Source of the DNA: Nocardioides aurantiacus
Lineage (GTDB): Bacteria; Actinomycetota; Actinomycetes; Propionibacteriales; Nocardioidaceae
NCBI RefSeq assembly: GCF_003752505.1
Contig: NZ_RKHO01000001.1
Coordinates: 3,100,001 to 3,164,000, forward strand
Length of the DNA stretch: 64,000 bases
Direction: 5' to 3'
Positions 27,053 to 35,086 of the stretch are shown here, one piece after another. The notes under the pieces are model-generated. The model was not told where the DNA came from. It did not search any database and saw nothing but the letters and a program-made list of their open reading frames with translations. Made by a program: the position numbers and the translations under genes. Every line of letters begins with the position of its first letter. The stretch's first letter is position 1.

Positions 27053-27165
27053 GACCTCTTCCGACCCCTCTCGTTTCACATGCTGAACGCCTGCGGACCC
27101 TCGCCGGCGTCCTGGATCCAACTGAACGACAAGTCCGGCGCCGCCGCGAAATCCCGCGGCTTTGC

Positions 27166-27182
27166 ATCCCAACATCTGAGAC
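27166..27182. promoter_or_regulatory. Putative IclR-type operator in the leuC/iclR gap
   Basis: The dyad ATCCCA-ACATC-TGAGAC (6-5-6) lies 15 nt before the regulator's ATG and 114 nt from leuC. The same RTCCCA-N5-TGRGAC form occurs upstream of leuB (49507-49523) and ilvB (63511-63527). NdgR/LtbR-type IclR proteins are known to bind this gap in other actinobacteria, so it is a good candidate for autoregulation and leuCD control. Confidence 0.6.
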
Positions 27183-27196
27183 GGCAGTATTACATC

Positions 27197-27919
27197 ATGG
27201 ACAACTCCAGCGGAGTGGGCGTGCTCGACAAGGCCGCCCTCGTGCTCACGGCCCTCGAGTCCGGCCCGGCGACCCTCGCCGGTCTCGTGGCCGGGACCGG
27301 TCTGGCGCGCCCCACGGCCCACCGCCTGGCGGTCGCGCTCGAGCACCACCGGCTCGTGGCACGGGACATGCAGGGACGGTTCGTCCTGGGGCCCCGGCTC
27401 TCCGAGCTCTCGGCCGCCGCGGGCGAGGACCGCCTGCTCGCCACCGCCGGCCCCGTGCTGGCGCGACTGCGCGACATCACCGGCGAGTCCGCCCAGCTGT
27501 GGCGCCGTCAGGGCGACCACCGCGTGTGCGTCGCCGCCGCCGAGCGCCCCAGCGGGCTGCGCGACACCATCCCCGTCGGGTCGCAGCTGACGATGCGCGC
27601 CGGGTCGGCCGCGCAGGTCCTGCTCGCGTGGGAGGACCCCGAGCGGATGCACCGCGGGCTGCAGCACGCGGCGTACTCCGCCACCGCCCTGGCCGGCATC
27701 CGCCGCCGCGGCTGGGCCCAGTCGATCGGCGAGCGCGAGCAGGGCGTGGCCTCGGTCTCGGCCCCGGTGCGCTCCCCCAGCGGCAAGATCATCGCAGCCG
27801 TGTCGGTCTCGGGCCCCCTCGAGCGGCTCTCGCGCCAGCCCGGGCGGATGCACGCCCCGGCGGTGCTCGCCGCGGCCGAGCGGCTCTCGGAGTCGCTGCG
27901 CCGCTCCTCCTCCGACTAG
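27197..27919 (+). CDS. IclR-family regulator of leucine genes (NdgR/LtbR type)
   Basis: A 240-residue transcription factor with an N-terminal winged helix ([40 protein letters not shown] in pieces) and a C-terminal IclR effector domain ([55 protein letters not shown]). Its divergent position next to leuCD is that of NdgR (Streptomyces) and LtbR (Corynebacterium), which control leucine and related amino acid genes. The ATG at 27197 is preceded closely by AGTATTAC, so the transcript may have a very short leader or none. Assignment to the NdgR/LtbR group rests on domain plus context. Confidence 0.9.
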   Translation: MDNSSGVGVLDKAALVLTALESGPATLAGLVAGTGLARPTAHRLAVALEHHRLVARDMQGRFVLGPRLSELSAAAGEDRLLATAGPVLARLRDITGESAQLWRRQGDHRVCVAAAERPSGLRDTIPVGSQLTMRAGSAAQVLLAWEDPERMHRGLQHAAYSATALAGIRRRGWAQSIGEREQGVASVSAPVRSPSGKIIAAVSVSGPLERLSRQPGRMHAPAVLAAAERLSESLRRSSSD

Positions 27920-28022
27920 TCACAGGGTCGGCGCACGGCGCGGGCTCACCCCTTCGGGGCCGGTGAACTGTAGTGTCCTGATGGTCTTTTCCCGGTCGTC
28001 CGCCCTCACCTTGGAGGCCCCG

Positions 28023-29645
28023 ATGCCGCTCCCCGACGTGCGCGGGCGCGGGTCGGGTGCGGCCGTGGACGACGACGGTCTCCTCGTGCCCGACGTCGAG
28101 GGCTCGGTGGTGGTGCGGTTCGAGGACCAGTTCGTGTGGTCGTTCACGCCCCGCCGCGACGGCGACGTCGTGGGCGGCGCCCGCCGCGTCGCCTGGCCGG
28201 TCGTCCTCGGGGAGAGGCTGCGCGGCACCACCCGGGTGCGGGTCACCGACGCCGCCGGCACCGTGCTGCACCTCGACGAGGTGGTCCGCTTCGGCGGGGT
28301 CGCCGAGCCGCTGCGGCTGGTCGACCGCCACGGCCACCCGCTGGCCGTGGACCGGGCCCACCACCTCACCCGCGTCTTCTCCGAGACCTCCGACGACGGG
28401 CGCCGCCAGGTCGCCCTCGGTGCGGCGCGGGCGCTGGCCGACCTGCGGGACCACCTCGGCGTCGACGCCCACCTCAGCTACGGCTGCCTGCTCGGCGCGG
28501 TGCGCGACGGCCGGATGATCGGCCACGACTCCGACGCCGACCTGGCCTACTACAGCCACCACGCGCACCCCGTCGACGTGGTGCGCGAGTCCTTCGCGAT
28601 GGAGCGGGGCCTGCGCCGGCTCGGCTGGAAGGTCGTGCGGATGTCGGGCGCCGACCTCAAGCTGTTCCTCCGGCTCGACGACGGTCGTGTCGTCCAGATC
28701 GACGTGTTCGGCGCCTTCCACGCGAACGGCGTGTACTACCAGCTCGGCGGCCGCAGCGGCGCCCTGCCCGCCGAGGCGCTGACCCCGGCCTCCACGGTGG
28801 TGCTGGAGAGCGTCGAGCTGGCCGCGCCGGCCGATCCCGAGCGCGTGCTGGCCTTCCTGTACGGCGACTCCTGGCGGGTGCCCGACCCGGCCTTCGTCCC
28901 CCTCGACCCGGCCGCCGGCATCTGGCGCCTCGACGGCTGGCTGCGCGGCCCCCGCGACGGGGTGGCGGAGTGGAACGAGCTCTACCGCTCCCGCGGCCCC
29001 GACCTGCCCAAGGGCGGCAGCGACTTCGCCCGGTGGGCCGCCGAGCGGGTGCCCGCCGGGGCCGTCGTCGTCGACGTCGGGTCCGGCACCGGCCGCGACG
29101 CCGCCTTCTTCCGCCGCCGCGGACACCGCGTGACGGCCCTCGACTACGCCGGCGCCGCGCTGACCCACTCGCGGCGGCGGATCGCCCGGGCGGGCGCGGC
29201 CGCGCCCGACGTACGCGTGCTGAGCCTGAACGACGCCCGCACCGCGCTCGTCGCCGGCGCCGAGCTGGCGCGCGAGGAGTCCCCGCCCTGGCTCTGCGCC
29301 CGGGGGCTGCTGGGGTGCCTGGACCTGGAGGCCCGCACCCACCTGTGGCGGGTGTGCTCGATGGCGCTGCGTCGCGGCGGCGCGCTGCTGCTCGAGCAGG
29401 CCGCCACCCGCGCCGACCTGCCCCCCGACCGGCTCGGCGGCATGGTCTCGCGCGTCTCCACCGACGCGCTCCGGGCCGAGGTGGAGGCCGCCGGCGGGCG
29501 CGTCACCCACGAGGAGCACGTCGCCGGGCACGACGTCCTCGGCGCGGACGACCCCTGGGTGTCCCGGCTCGAGGTCCGCTGGGACCACCTCCGCCCGACC
29601 CGCCCGCCCCGTCCTGTCACCGCCACCCCCGAGGAGACCCCGTGA
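28023..29645 (+). CDS. LicD-like nucleotidyltransferase fused to SAM methyltransferase
   Basis: A 540-residue two-part protein. The first 310 residues include YGCLLGAVRDGRMIGHDSDADLAYYS (about 160-185), the Gly/Arg/Asp-x-Asp pattern of LicD-type phosphotransferases (nucleotidyltransferase fold) that attach phosphocholine or similar groups to surface glycans. Residues about 340-450 form a class I methyltransferase with VVDVGSGTGRDAAFF and an acidic residue after the next strand. The ATG at 28023 has TTGGAGG 5 nt upstream; an earlier in-frame GTG at 27963 lacks a site. It overlaps a small coiled-coil gene (GTGA). A role in modifying an envelope glycan is inferred; the substrate is unknown. Confidence 0.78.
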   Translation: MPLPDVRGRGSGAAVDDDGLLVPDVEGSVVVRFEDQFVWSFTPRRDGDVVGGARRVAWPVVLGERLRGTTRVRVTDAAGTVLHLDEVVRFGGVAEPLRLVDRHGHPLAVDRAHHLTRVFSETSDDGRRQVALGAARALADLRDHLGVDAHLSYGCLLGAVRDGRMIGHDSDADLAYYSHHAHPVDVVRESFAMERGLRRLGWKVVRMSGADLKLFLRLDDGRVVQIDVFGAFHANGVYYQLGGRSGALPAEALTPASTVVLESVELAAPADPERVLAFLYGDSWRVPDPAFVPLDPAAGIWRLDGWLRGPRDGVAEWNELYRSRGPDLPKGGSDFARWAAERVPAGAVVVDVGSGTGRDAAFFRRRGHRVTALDYAGAALTHSRRRIARAGAAAPDVRVLSLNDARTALVAGAELAREESPPWLCARGLLGCLDLEARTHLWRVCSMALRRGGALLLEQAATRADLPPDRLGGMVSRVSTDALRAEVEAAGGRVTHEEHVAGHDVLGADDPWVSRLEVRWDHLRPTRPPRPVTATPEETP

Positions 29646-29941
29646 GCCGCTTCAGCGACGCGGTGCGCAGCCGTCGTACGACGATCCGCGCGACCGCCGG
29701 AGGACGTCTGGTGCTCGACGGGGCACCGCCCGTGCGGCGCGGCCGGATCGCCGCCCTGCTCTCGTTGCCCGAACGCCTGCGCGAGGTCGAGGCCGCGGTG
29801 CACGAGAACCGCCGGCTGCAGCGCCGCGTGGCCGAGCTGACCGACGTGGTGGCCGAGCTCCTGGTGCCGCTCGCGGACCGCGACGAGGAGAAGGTGCGCG
29901 AGCTGCTGCAGCGCTACCGCGACGAGTCCTTCCCGCCCTAG
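29642..29941 (+). CDS. Small coiled-coil protein coupled to the LicD-methyltransferase
   Basis: A 99-residue basic-then-acidic protein starting VSRFSDAVRSRRTTIRATAG. Residues about 44-75 (LREVEAAVHENRRLQRRVAELTDVVAELLVPL) form a strong coiled coil. The GTG overlaps the previous stop by four bases, so the two proteins are made together and may interact. Its stop codon TAG shares the palindromic CTAG with the stop of ogt on the other strand. I do not know a function. Similar short coiled-coil proteins occur in actinobacterial glycan loci, as far as I recall. Confidence 0.75.
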   Translation: MSRFSDAVRSRRTTIRATAGGRLVLDGAPPVRRGRIAALLSLPERLREVEAAVHENRRLQRRVAELTDVVAELLVPLADRDEEKVRELLQRYRDESFPP

Positions 29942-30582
29942 CCGGTCGTGGACGGACCCTCGACCGGCGACCCACCCTCGGGCAGGTCGGAGTCGCGGTG
30001 CGGCGGGGGGCCGACCTCGAACAGGCCGGGGCGCTCGAGGTCGAGCAGCAGCTGCTTGCGCTCCAGCCCGCCGGCGTAGCCGGTCAGCCGGCCGTCGGCC
30101 CCGACGACGCGGTGGCAGGGCACCACGACGGGGATCGGGTTGCGGCCGTTGGCCAGCCCGACCGCCCGGGAGGCGGCGTGGGTCATGCCCAGGCGGCGGG
30201 CCACCTCGCCGTAGGACGTGGTGGTGCCGTAGCCGATCTGAGCGAGCTCGGCCCACACCCGCTGCTGGAACGGCGTGCCGCCGGGGTCGAGCGGGAGGTC
30301 GAACTCGCGCAGGTCGCCGGCGAAGTACGCCGCGAGCTGCTCGGCCGTGCGCCGCAGCACCGGCAGGTCGTCGTCGCGCTCGCCCACGGCCTCGACCTCG
30401 GCCGGCGGCCAGGGGCTGAACCCGATGGCCCGCAGCGCCTCGCCGCGGGCGACCAGGCGGAGCGGCCCGATCGGCGAGCCGACCTCGGTCCAGGCGCTGC
30501 TCGCGTCGCCGCGGGCCGGCTCGGCGGCCGCCTCGTCGGCCGCCCCGTCGGGGGCGGTGGCCAGGGTGTCGTGGGTGCTCAC
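29938..30582 (-). CDS. ogt: Methylated-DNA--protein-cysteine methyltransferase
   Basis: Suicide repair enzyme that moves the methyl group from O6-methylguanine to its own cysteine. The 214-residue protein has the C-terminal core GTPFQQRVWAELAQIGYGTTTSYGEVARRLG, the active site VVVPCHRVVGADGRLTGYAGG (Cys about 156) and KQLLLDLE. The N-terminal about 35 residues are Ala/Glu/Asp-rich and unconserved. The GTG at 30582 overlaps the stop of the Ada-AlkA gene by four bases, making an adaptive-response operon. Confidence 0.94.
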   Translation of the reverse strand: MSTHDTLATAPDGAADEAAAEPARGDASSAWTEVGSPIGPLRLVARGEALRAIGFSPWPPAEVEAVGERDDDLPVLRRTAEQLAAYFAGDLREFDLPLDPGGTPFQQRVWAELAQIGYGTTTSYGEVARRLGMTHAASRAVGLANGRNPIPVVVPCHRVVGADGRLTGYAGGLERKQLLLDLERPGLFEVGPPPHRDSDLPEGGSPVEGPSTTG

Positions 30583-32093
30583 GGGTGCCTCCTCGTGGTG
30601 TCGCGGCGCTGCTCGCGCTCGCGGAGCTGGTCGAGCACGACCGACCACAGCCGCAGCAGCGCGTAGGAACGCCACGGTCGCCAGTCGTCGCTGCGCCGGG
30701 TGACGTCGTCGATCCCGAGCGCGGTGGCGGCGTTGCGCACGCCGATGTCGGTGGGCAGGTAGACGTCGGGGTCGCCGAGGGCGCGCATGGCGACGTAGTC
30801 GGCCGTCCAGGGGCCGATGCCGCGCAGGCCGGTCATCGCCGCCCGGGTCTCGGCGCGGTCCACGCTGCGGTCGAGCACGACCGTGCCGTCGGCCAGGGCG
30901 CCGGCCAGCGTGGTCAGCGCCCGGGCGCGGGCACGCGGCATCCGGAGCACCTCGGGGTCCTCCGGGTCGAGCGCGGCCAGCGTCTCCGGCGACGGGAACA
31001 GCCGGGTCACCTCGTGCGGGCCCTCGAGGCCCAGCGGGTCGCCCCAGCGCTCGACGAGGCGGGCGGCGGCGGTACGGGCCGAGGCCAGGCTCACCTGCTG
31101 CCCCAGGACGGTCTGCACGGCCACCTCGGCGCCGTCGAGCTGGCCGGGGACCCGCAGGCCCGGACGCGCACCCACCAGGGGCGCCAGCAGCTCGTCCTCG
31201 GCGAGCGCGGCGTCGACCGCGAGGGGGTCGGCGTCGGCGTCCAGCAGCCGCCGGGCGCGCTCGGTGGCCGGCGCCAGGTCGCGGGTGTCGGCCAGCGTCA
31301 GGGTGCACGGCACCACGCCCGGCGTACGGCCACTGAGGTCGACCCGGACCACGCCCGGGCCGTGCGGCAGCCGCAGCGAGCGCTCGTACCAGTCCTCGCC
31401 CACCGCCTCCAGGCCCGGCACGGCGTGCACGGCGAGGAACCAGTGCAGGTCGGCCGCCGCGAACGGCTCGCGCACCGCGACCCGGGTGTGCAGCGTGCCC
31501 GGCACCAGGCTGGGGCGGTGCCCGGAGGCGGCGGCGCGCAGCTGGGTGGGCGAGGCGGCGTACACCTCGCGGACGGTGTCGTTGAACTGCCGCACGCTGG
31601 TGAAGCCGGCGGCGAAGGCCACGTCGGCGAAGCGGAGGTCGGTGGTCTCGATCAGCACCCGGGCGGTCTGCGCGCGGCGCGACCGGGCCAGCGCGAGCGG
31701 CCCGGCGCCGTACTCCCCGGTGACGACGCGGTGCAGCTGACGCACCGAGTAGCCCAGCCGGGAGGCCAGCCCCTCGACGCCCTCGCGCTCCACGACCCCG
31801 TCGGCGACCAGGCGCATGGCGCGGCCGGCGGCGTCGGCCACGACGTCCCAGCGGGGCGACCCCGGGGTGGCGTCGGGCAGGCACCGCCGGCACGCCCGGA
31901 AGCCGGCGTCCTGGGCCCCCGCCGCCGTCGGGAAGAAGGTGACGTTGTGCCGGCGCGGGGTGATCGCGGGGCAGGAGGGGCGGCAGTAGATGCCGGTGGT
32001 GCGGACCGCGGTGTAGAACATGCCGTCGAAGCGGCGGTCGCGCCCCTGCACGGCGCGGTAGCGCGCCTCCCACTCGGTGTCGGTGCCGGTCAT
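30579..32093 (-). CDS. Ada-type regulator fused to AlkA DNA-3-methyladenine glycosylase
   Basis: A 504-residue fusion. Residues 1-80 are the Ada methyl-phosphotriester domain with Cys37, Cys41, Cys68 and Cys71 (matching the zinc cysteines of E. coli Ada, Cys37 being the methyl acceptor). An AraC-type helix-turn-helix follows at about 85-190 (GLASRLGYSVRQLHRVV; FADVAFAAGFTSVRQFNDTVREVY). Then an AlkA N-domain and a HhH-GPD glycosylase with GIGPWTADYVAMRALGDPDVYLPTDIGVRNAA, whose last Asp is the expected catalytic residue. The ATG at 32093 is chosen over an upstream frame extension. It acts as both sensor/activator and repair enzyme for methylation damage, and is coupled to ogt. Confidence 0.93.
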   Translation of the reverse strand: MTGTDTEWEARYRAVQGRDRRFDGMFYTAVRTTGIYCRPSCPAITPRRHNVTFFPTAAGAQDAGFRACRRCLPDATPGSPRWDVVADAAGRAMRLVADGVVEREGVEGLASRLGYSVRQLHRVVTGEYGAGPLALARSRRAQTARVLIETTDLRFADVAFAAGFTSVRQFNDTVREVYAASPTQLRAAASGHRPSLVPGTLHTRVAVREPFAAADLHWFLAVHAVPGLEAVGEDWYERSLRLPHGPGVVRVDLSGRTPGVVPCTLTLADTRDLAPATERARRLLDADADPLAVDAALAEDELLAPLVGARPGLRVPGQLDGAEVAVQTVLGQQVSLASARTAAARLVERWGDPLGLEGPHEVTRLFPSPETLAALDPEDPEVLRMPRARARALTTLAGALADGTVVLDRSVDRAETRAAMTGLRGIGPWTADYVAMRALGDPDVYLPTDIGVRNAATALGIDDVTRRSDDWRPWRSYALLRLWSVVLDQLREREQRRDTTRRHP

Positions 32094-32165
32094 GGCACCA
32101 GTGTGCCTGCCGACCCGACCCGGTCCTCGCGGGAATCGGACGCGCACGCACGAGCCCGGCAAGCA

Positions 32166-32198
32166 CAGCAGCCCGGCCTCTGCGAGACCGGGCTGCTG
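32166..32198 (-). terminator. Terminator downstream of tRNA-Glu
   Basis: A 15-bp stem (32166-32180 with 32184-32198; one U-G pair on the minus-strand RNA) and a 3-nt loop, starting 2 nt beyond the tRNA-Glu CCA end. It would stop minus-strand transcription coming from the tRNAs before the ada-alkA gene. Confidence 0.75.
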
Positions 32199-32200
32199 GG

Positions 32201-32276
32201 TGGTACCCCCGACGGGATTCGAACCCGCGCTACCGCCTTGAGAGGGCGGCGTGCTAGGCCACTACACAACGGGGGC
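32201..32276 (-). tRNA. tRNA-Glu (CUC)
   Basis: A 76-nt cloverleaf with encoded CCA at 32201-32203. The acceptor stem is GCCCCCG/CGGGGGT (one G-U), the anticodon arm CCGCC-CTCTCAA-GGCGG has anticodon CUC, and the T-arm is GCGGG-TTCGAAT-CCCGT, with one mismatch-type pair as read. It is co-oriented with tRNA-Gln and gltX just upstream. Confidence 0.93.
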
Positions 32277-32332
32277 CTGAGCCAGCGGAACTGTATCGGC
32301 TGGTTGAACCAGCCACCAAATCCGTGACATCG

Positions 32333-32404
32333 CTGGGGTACTAGGACTCGAACCTAGACTAACTGGACCAGAACCAGTCGGGCTGCCAATTACCCCATAC
32401 CCCA
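32333..32404 (-). tRNA. tRNA-Gln (CUG)
   Basis: A 72-nt cloverleaf. The acceptor stem is TGGGGTA/TACCCCA with discriminator G, the anticodon arm ACTGG-TTCTGGT-CCAGT has anticodon CUG, and the T-arm is CTAGG-TTCGAGT-CCTAG. CCA is not encoded. It lies 56 nt upstream of tRNA-Glu. Actinobacteria lack GlnRS, so this tRNA is first charged with Glu by GluRS (encoded nearby) and then amidated by GatCAB; that is family knowledge. Confidence 0.92.
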
Positions 32405-32498
32405 TGGGATCGGTCCGCCTGTCAGGCCCGGAGGCTGTGGGGCGAACCGAGGGTCAAAGATACACATCCGGCTCCGGCGCCACCAATCGGGGGCGCCC

Positions 32499-33581
32499 TC
32501 AGACGGTGTGAGGTACGCCGCCCCGCTCCACCTGGGGCGGGCTGCTGGTCCGCTCGAGGCCCATCCGCCGCGCCACGACCAGCACCAGCACGAGGTAGAG
32601 GCCGTTCTGCACGACGGTCACGGGCAGCTGCCACCACGAGGCCTCGGAGACCGTCAGGGTCCCGGAGAGCTGGTCGAAGGCGATCGCGAAGCCGAACGCG
32701 ACCAGGTTGTTGACCACGTGCAGCGCGATGCCGGCCTCGAGGCCGCCGAGCAGGATCACGGTGGTCCCGGCGATCATGCCGAAGGCGAACCGGTCGAAGA
32801 ACAGCGGGAAGTTCTGCGCGCCGTGGGCGAAGGCGAACAGCACCGAGGTGGCGACCAGGGCCACCCAGGGATTGCCGAGGAGCGAGCCGAAGGCCTGCAT
32901 CAGGTAGCCCCGGAAGGCGTACTCCTCCCCGATGGCCTGCAGCGGCGTCGTCAGCAGGATCACGACGGTGGTGGCGAGCAGCTGCCCCGTCGGGAACGCC
33001 GCCTGCCCGCTGACGGTGTCCTGCGGCCCGGCGGGCAGCAGCAGGCTGATCGCCGTGGAGACGACCAGGGCGACCACCGACAGGCCCGCACAGGCCCACA
33101 GGAAGCGCCAGCGGATGCCCGGCCGCACCGAGGCCAGCCACCTCGGCCGCATGCCGTGGACGACCCGCACGATGAGCATCGCCAGGACGGTCAGCGACGC
33201 GAGCGCGAGGTTGAGGTAGAGCATCGAGCTGGGCGTGACCGAGGTCAGCGACGCCGCGGCCTCGACCCGGTCGCCGTAGGAGCCCTCCCCGCCCTCGAGG
33301 GCGACCCCGATGAACAGGATCGGGATCAGCACGAGCGGGAAGACGATCAGGCCGCCCACGACCATGGTGAGGATGCCGACCACCGGGCGCCACCAGGCAT
33401 AGCTCCAGGTGCGGAGCATGAGGGGGTAGGAGCGGGGCTCGGGGTGCGGGTGGCTCGGGCGTGGGGCCCACCCGGGCGGCGGACCCTGCTGCGTCCCCTG
33501 GGGCGGACCCTGGGGCGGACCCTGCGGCGGGGGGTAGCCGGGCGGCCCGGCGTACGGCGGGGGCGGGTAGCCCGCGCTCAC
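32499..33581 (-). CDS. CPBP-family intramembrane protease-like protein
   Basis: A 360-residue membrane protein. A Pro/Gly/Gln-rich cytosolic N-terminus (about 1-50, with PPQGPPQGPPQG) precedes about eight hydrophobic segments. The CPBP (CAAX protease / bacteriocin-processing, ABI) motifs are present: EEYAFRGYLMQ near residue 220 with the EExxxR catalytic pair, FAFAHG about 40 residues later, and HVVNN in the following helix. The start GTG at 33581 overlaps the gltX stop (GTGA), so it is translationally coupled to GluRS. Its target is unknown. Confidence 0.88.
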   Translation of the reverse strand: MSAGYPPPPYAGPPGYPPPQGPPQGPPQGTQQGPPPGWAPRPSHPHPEPRSYPLMLRTWSYAWWRPVVGILTMVVGGLIVFPLVLIPILFIGVALEGGEGSYGDRVEAAASLTSVTPSSMLYLNLALASLTVLAMLIVRVVHGMRPRWLASVRPGIRWRFLWACAGLSVVALVVSTAISLLLPAGPQDTVSGQAAFPTGQLLATTVVILLTTPLQAIGEEYAFRGYLMQAFGSLLGNPWVALVATSVLFAFAHGAQNFPLFFDRFAFGMIAGTTVILLGGLEAGIALHVVNNLVAFGFAIAFDQLSGTLTVSEASWWQLPVTVVQNGLYLVLVLVVARRMGLERTSSPPQVERGGVPHTV

Positions 33582-35086
33582 GAGGCGGGCGCCTCGGGAC
33601 GGGGCGCCCCGGCCAGCCGGGCCAGCGACGCCTCCCGCCCGAGCAGCTCGAGGGACTCGAAGAGCGGCGGCGACACCCGACGCCCGGTCACGGCCACCCG
33701 CACCGGCCCGAAGGCGACGCGGGGCTTCAGGCCGAGCCCGTCGATCAGCGCCGCGCGCAGCGCCTCCTCGATGGCCGGGGTGGTCCAGTCGTCGAGGGCC
33801 GCCAGCGCGTCGTGGGATGCCTCGACGATGCGGCCGCCGTCGCCCGAGAGGAGCTTGGCCACGTCGGCCTCGTCGTAGACCGGCTCGTCCAGGAACAGGA
33901 AGGCCAGCATGTCGGCTCCCTCCCCCAGCGTCCCGACGCGCTCGTGGACCAGCACGCTCCCCTCGGTGAGCTTCAGCTGCTCCTCGGGCGTCGGCGGGTC
34001 GGCGACGAGGTCGGCCTCGACCAGGAACGGCAGCAGCCGCTCCTCGAGCTCCTGCACGCTCAGCAGCCGCATGTGGGCGGCGTTGATCGCCTCGAGCTTC
34101 TTGAGGTCGAAGCGGGCCGGGTTGGGGTTGACCCGGCGGATGTCGAAGGCCTCGGCCATCTCGGCCATCGTGAACACGTCGCGGTCCTCGGCGATGCCCC
34201 AGCCGAGCAGCGCGAGGTAGTTGAGCAGGCCGGCCGGCAGGAAGCCGCGCTCGACGTACTCCGCGAGGCCCGAGCCGGCGTCGCGCTTGGAGAGCCGCTT
34301 GTTGCCCTCCCCCATCACGATCGGCAGGTGGCCGAAGCGCGGGGCGCCGGTGCCGATCCCGATCGCCTCGAGGGCCTCGTAGAGCGCGACCTGGCGCGGG
34401 GTGCTGGAGAGCAGGTCCTCGCCGCGGAGCACGTGGGTGATGCCCATGAGGGCGTCGTCGACCGGGTTGACCAGCGTGTAGAGCGGGTCGCCGTTGGCGC
34501 GCACGATCGCGAAGTCGGGCACGTGCTCGGGCAGGAAGGTGACCTCGCCGCGGACCAGGTCGTCGAAGACGATGGGACGGTCGGGCATCCGCACGCGGAC
34601 GACGTGGCTGCGACCCTCGGCCTCGAGGGCGGCGCGGTGCTGGTCGGTGAGCGCGCGGCAGTGGCCGTCGTAGCCCTGGACCTTGGAGCCCGAGGCCTTG
34701 CGGCGCGCCTCGACCTCCTCGTTGGTGCAGTAGCAGTCGTACGCCGCTCCCGACTCCCGCAGCCGCGCGACGACGTCGCGGTAGGTGTCGAACCGCTCGG
34801 ACTGCAGGTAGGGGCCGGACGGCCCGCCGACGCCCGGGCCCTCGTCGTAGTCGATGCCGAGCCAGGCCAGGGCGTCCATCACCGAGGCGTAGCCCTCGGG
34901 GGTGTTGCGGGCGAGGTCGGTGTCCTCGATGCGCAGCACGAGGGTGCCGCCGTGGTGACGGGCGAAGGCCCAGTTGAACAGCGCCGAGCGGACGTTGCCG
35001 ACGTGGAGGTTGCCGGTCGGGCTCGGGGGGAACCGCACCCGGACCTGCTCGGGGGCGAGGTCACCCAGGACGGAGTCGGTGCTCAT
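33578..35086 (-). CDS. gltX: Glutamyl-tRNA synthetase
   Basis: Class I aminoacyl-tRNA synthetase of 502 residues. The HIGH motif reads PSPTGNLHVGNVRSALFNW near residues 21-39 and KMSKS reads KLSKRDAG near 263. WAFARHHGGTLVLRIEDTDLAR and a C-terminal anticodon-binding region are normal. Because the lineage lacks GlnRS this enzyme is expected to be non-discriminating (Glu onto tRNA-Glu and tRNA-Gln). Gene order FAH, gltX, CPBP, tRNA-Gln, tRNA-Glu, all on the minus strand, places the enzyme beside both of its tRNA substrates. ATGA overlap with the FAH gene. Confidence 0.95.
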   Translation of the reverse strand: MSTDSVLGDLAPEQVRVRFPPSPTGNLHVGNVRSALFNWAFARHHGGTLVLRIEDTDLARNTPEGYASVMDALAWLGIDYDEGPGVGGPSGPYLQSERFDTYRDVVARLRESGAAYDCYCTNEEVEARRKASGSKVQGYDGHCRALTDQHRAALEAEGRSHVVRVRMPDRPIVFDDLVRGEVTFLPEHVPDFAIVRANGDPLYTLVNPVDDALMGITHVLRGEDLLSSTPRQVALYEALEAIGIGTGAPRFGHLPIVMGEGNKRLSKRDAGSGLAEYVERGFLPAGLLNYLALLGWGIAEDRDVFTMAEMAEAFDIRRVNPNPARFDLKKLEAINAAHMRLLSVQELEERLLPFLVEADLVADPPTPEEQLKLTEGSVLVHERVGTLGEGADMLAFLFLDEPVYDEADVAKLLSGDGGRIVEASHDALAALDDWTTPAIEEALRAALIDGLGLKPRVAFGPVRVAVTGRRVSPPLFESLELLGREASLARLAGAPRPEAPAS

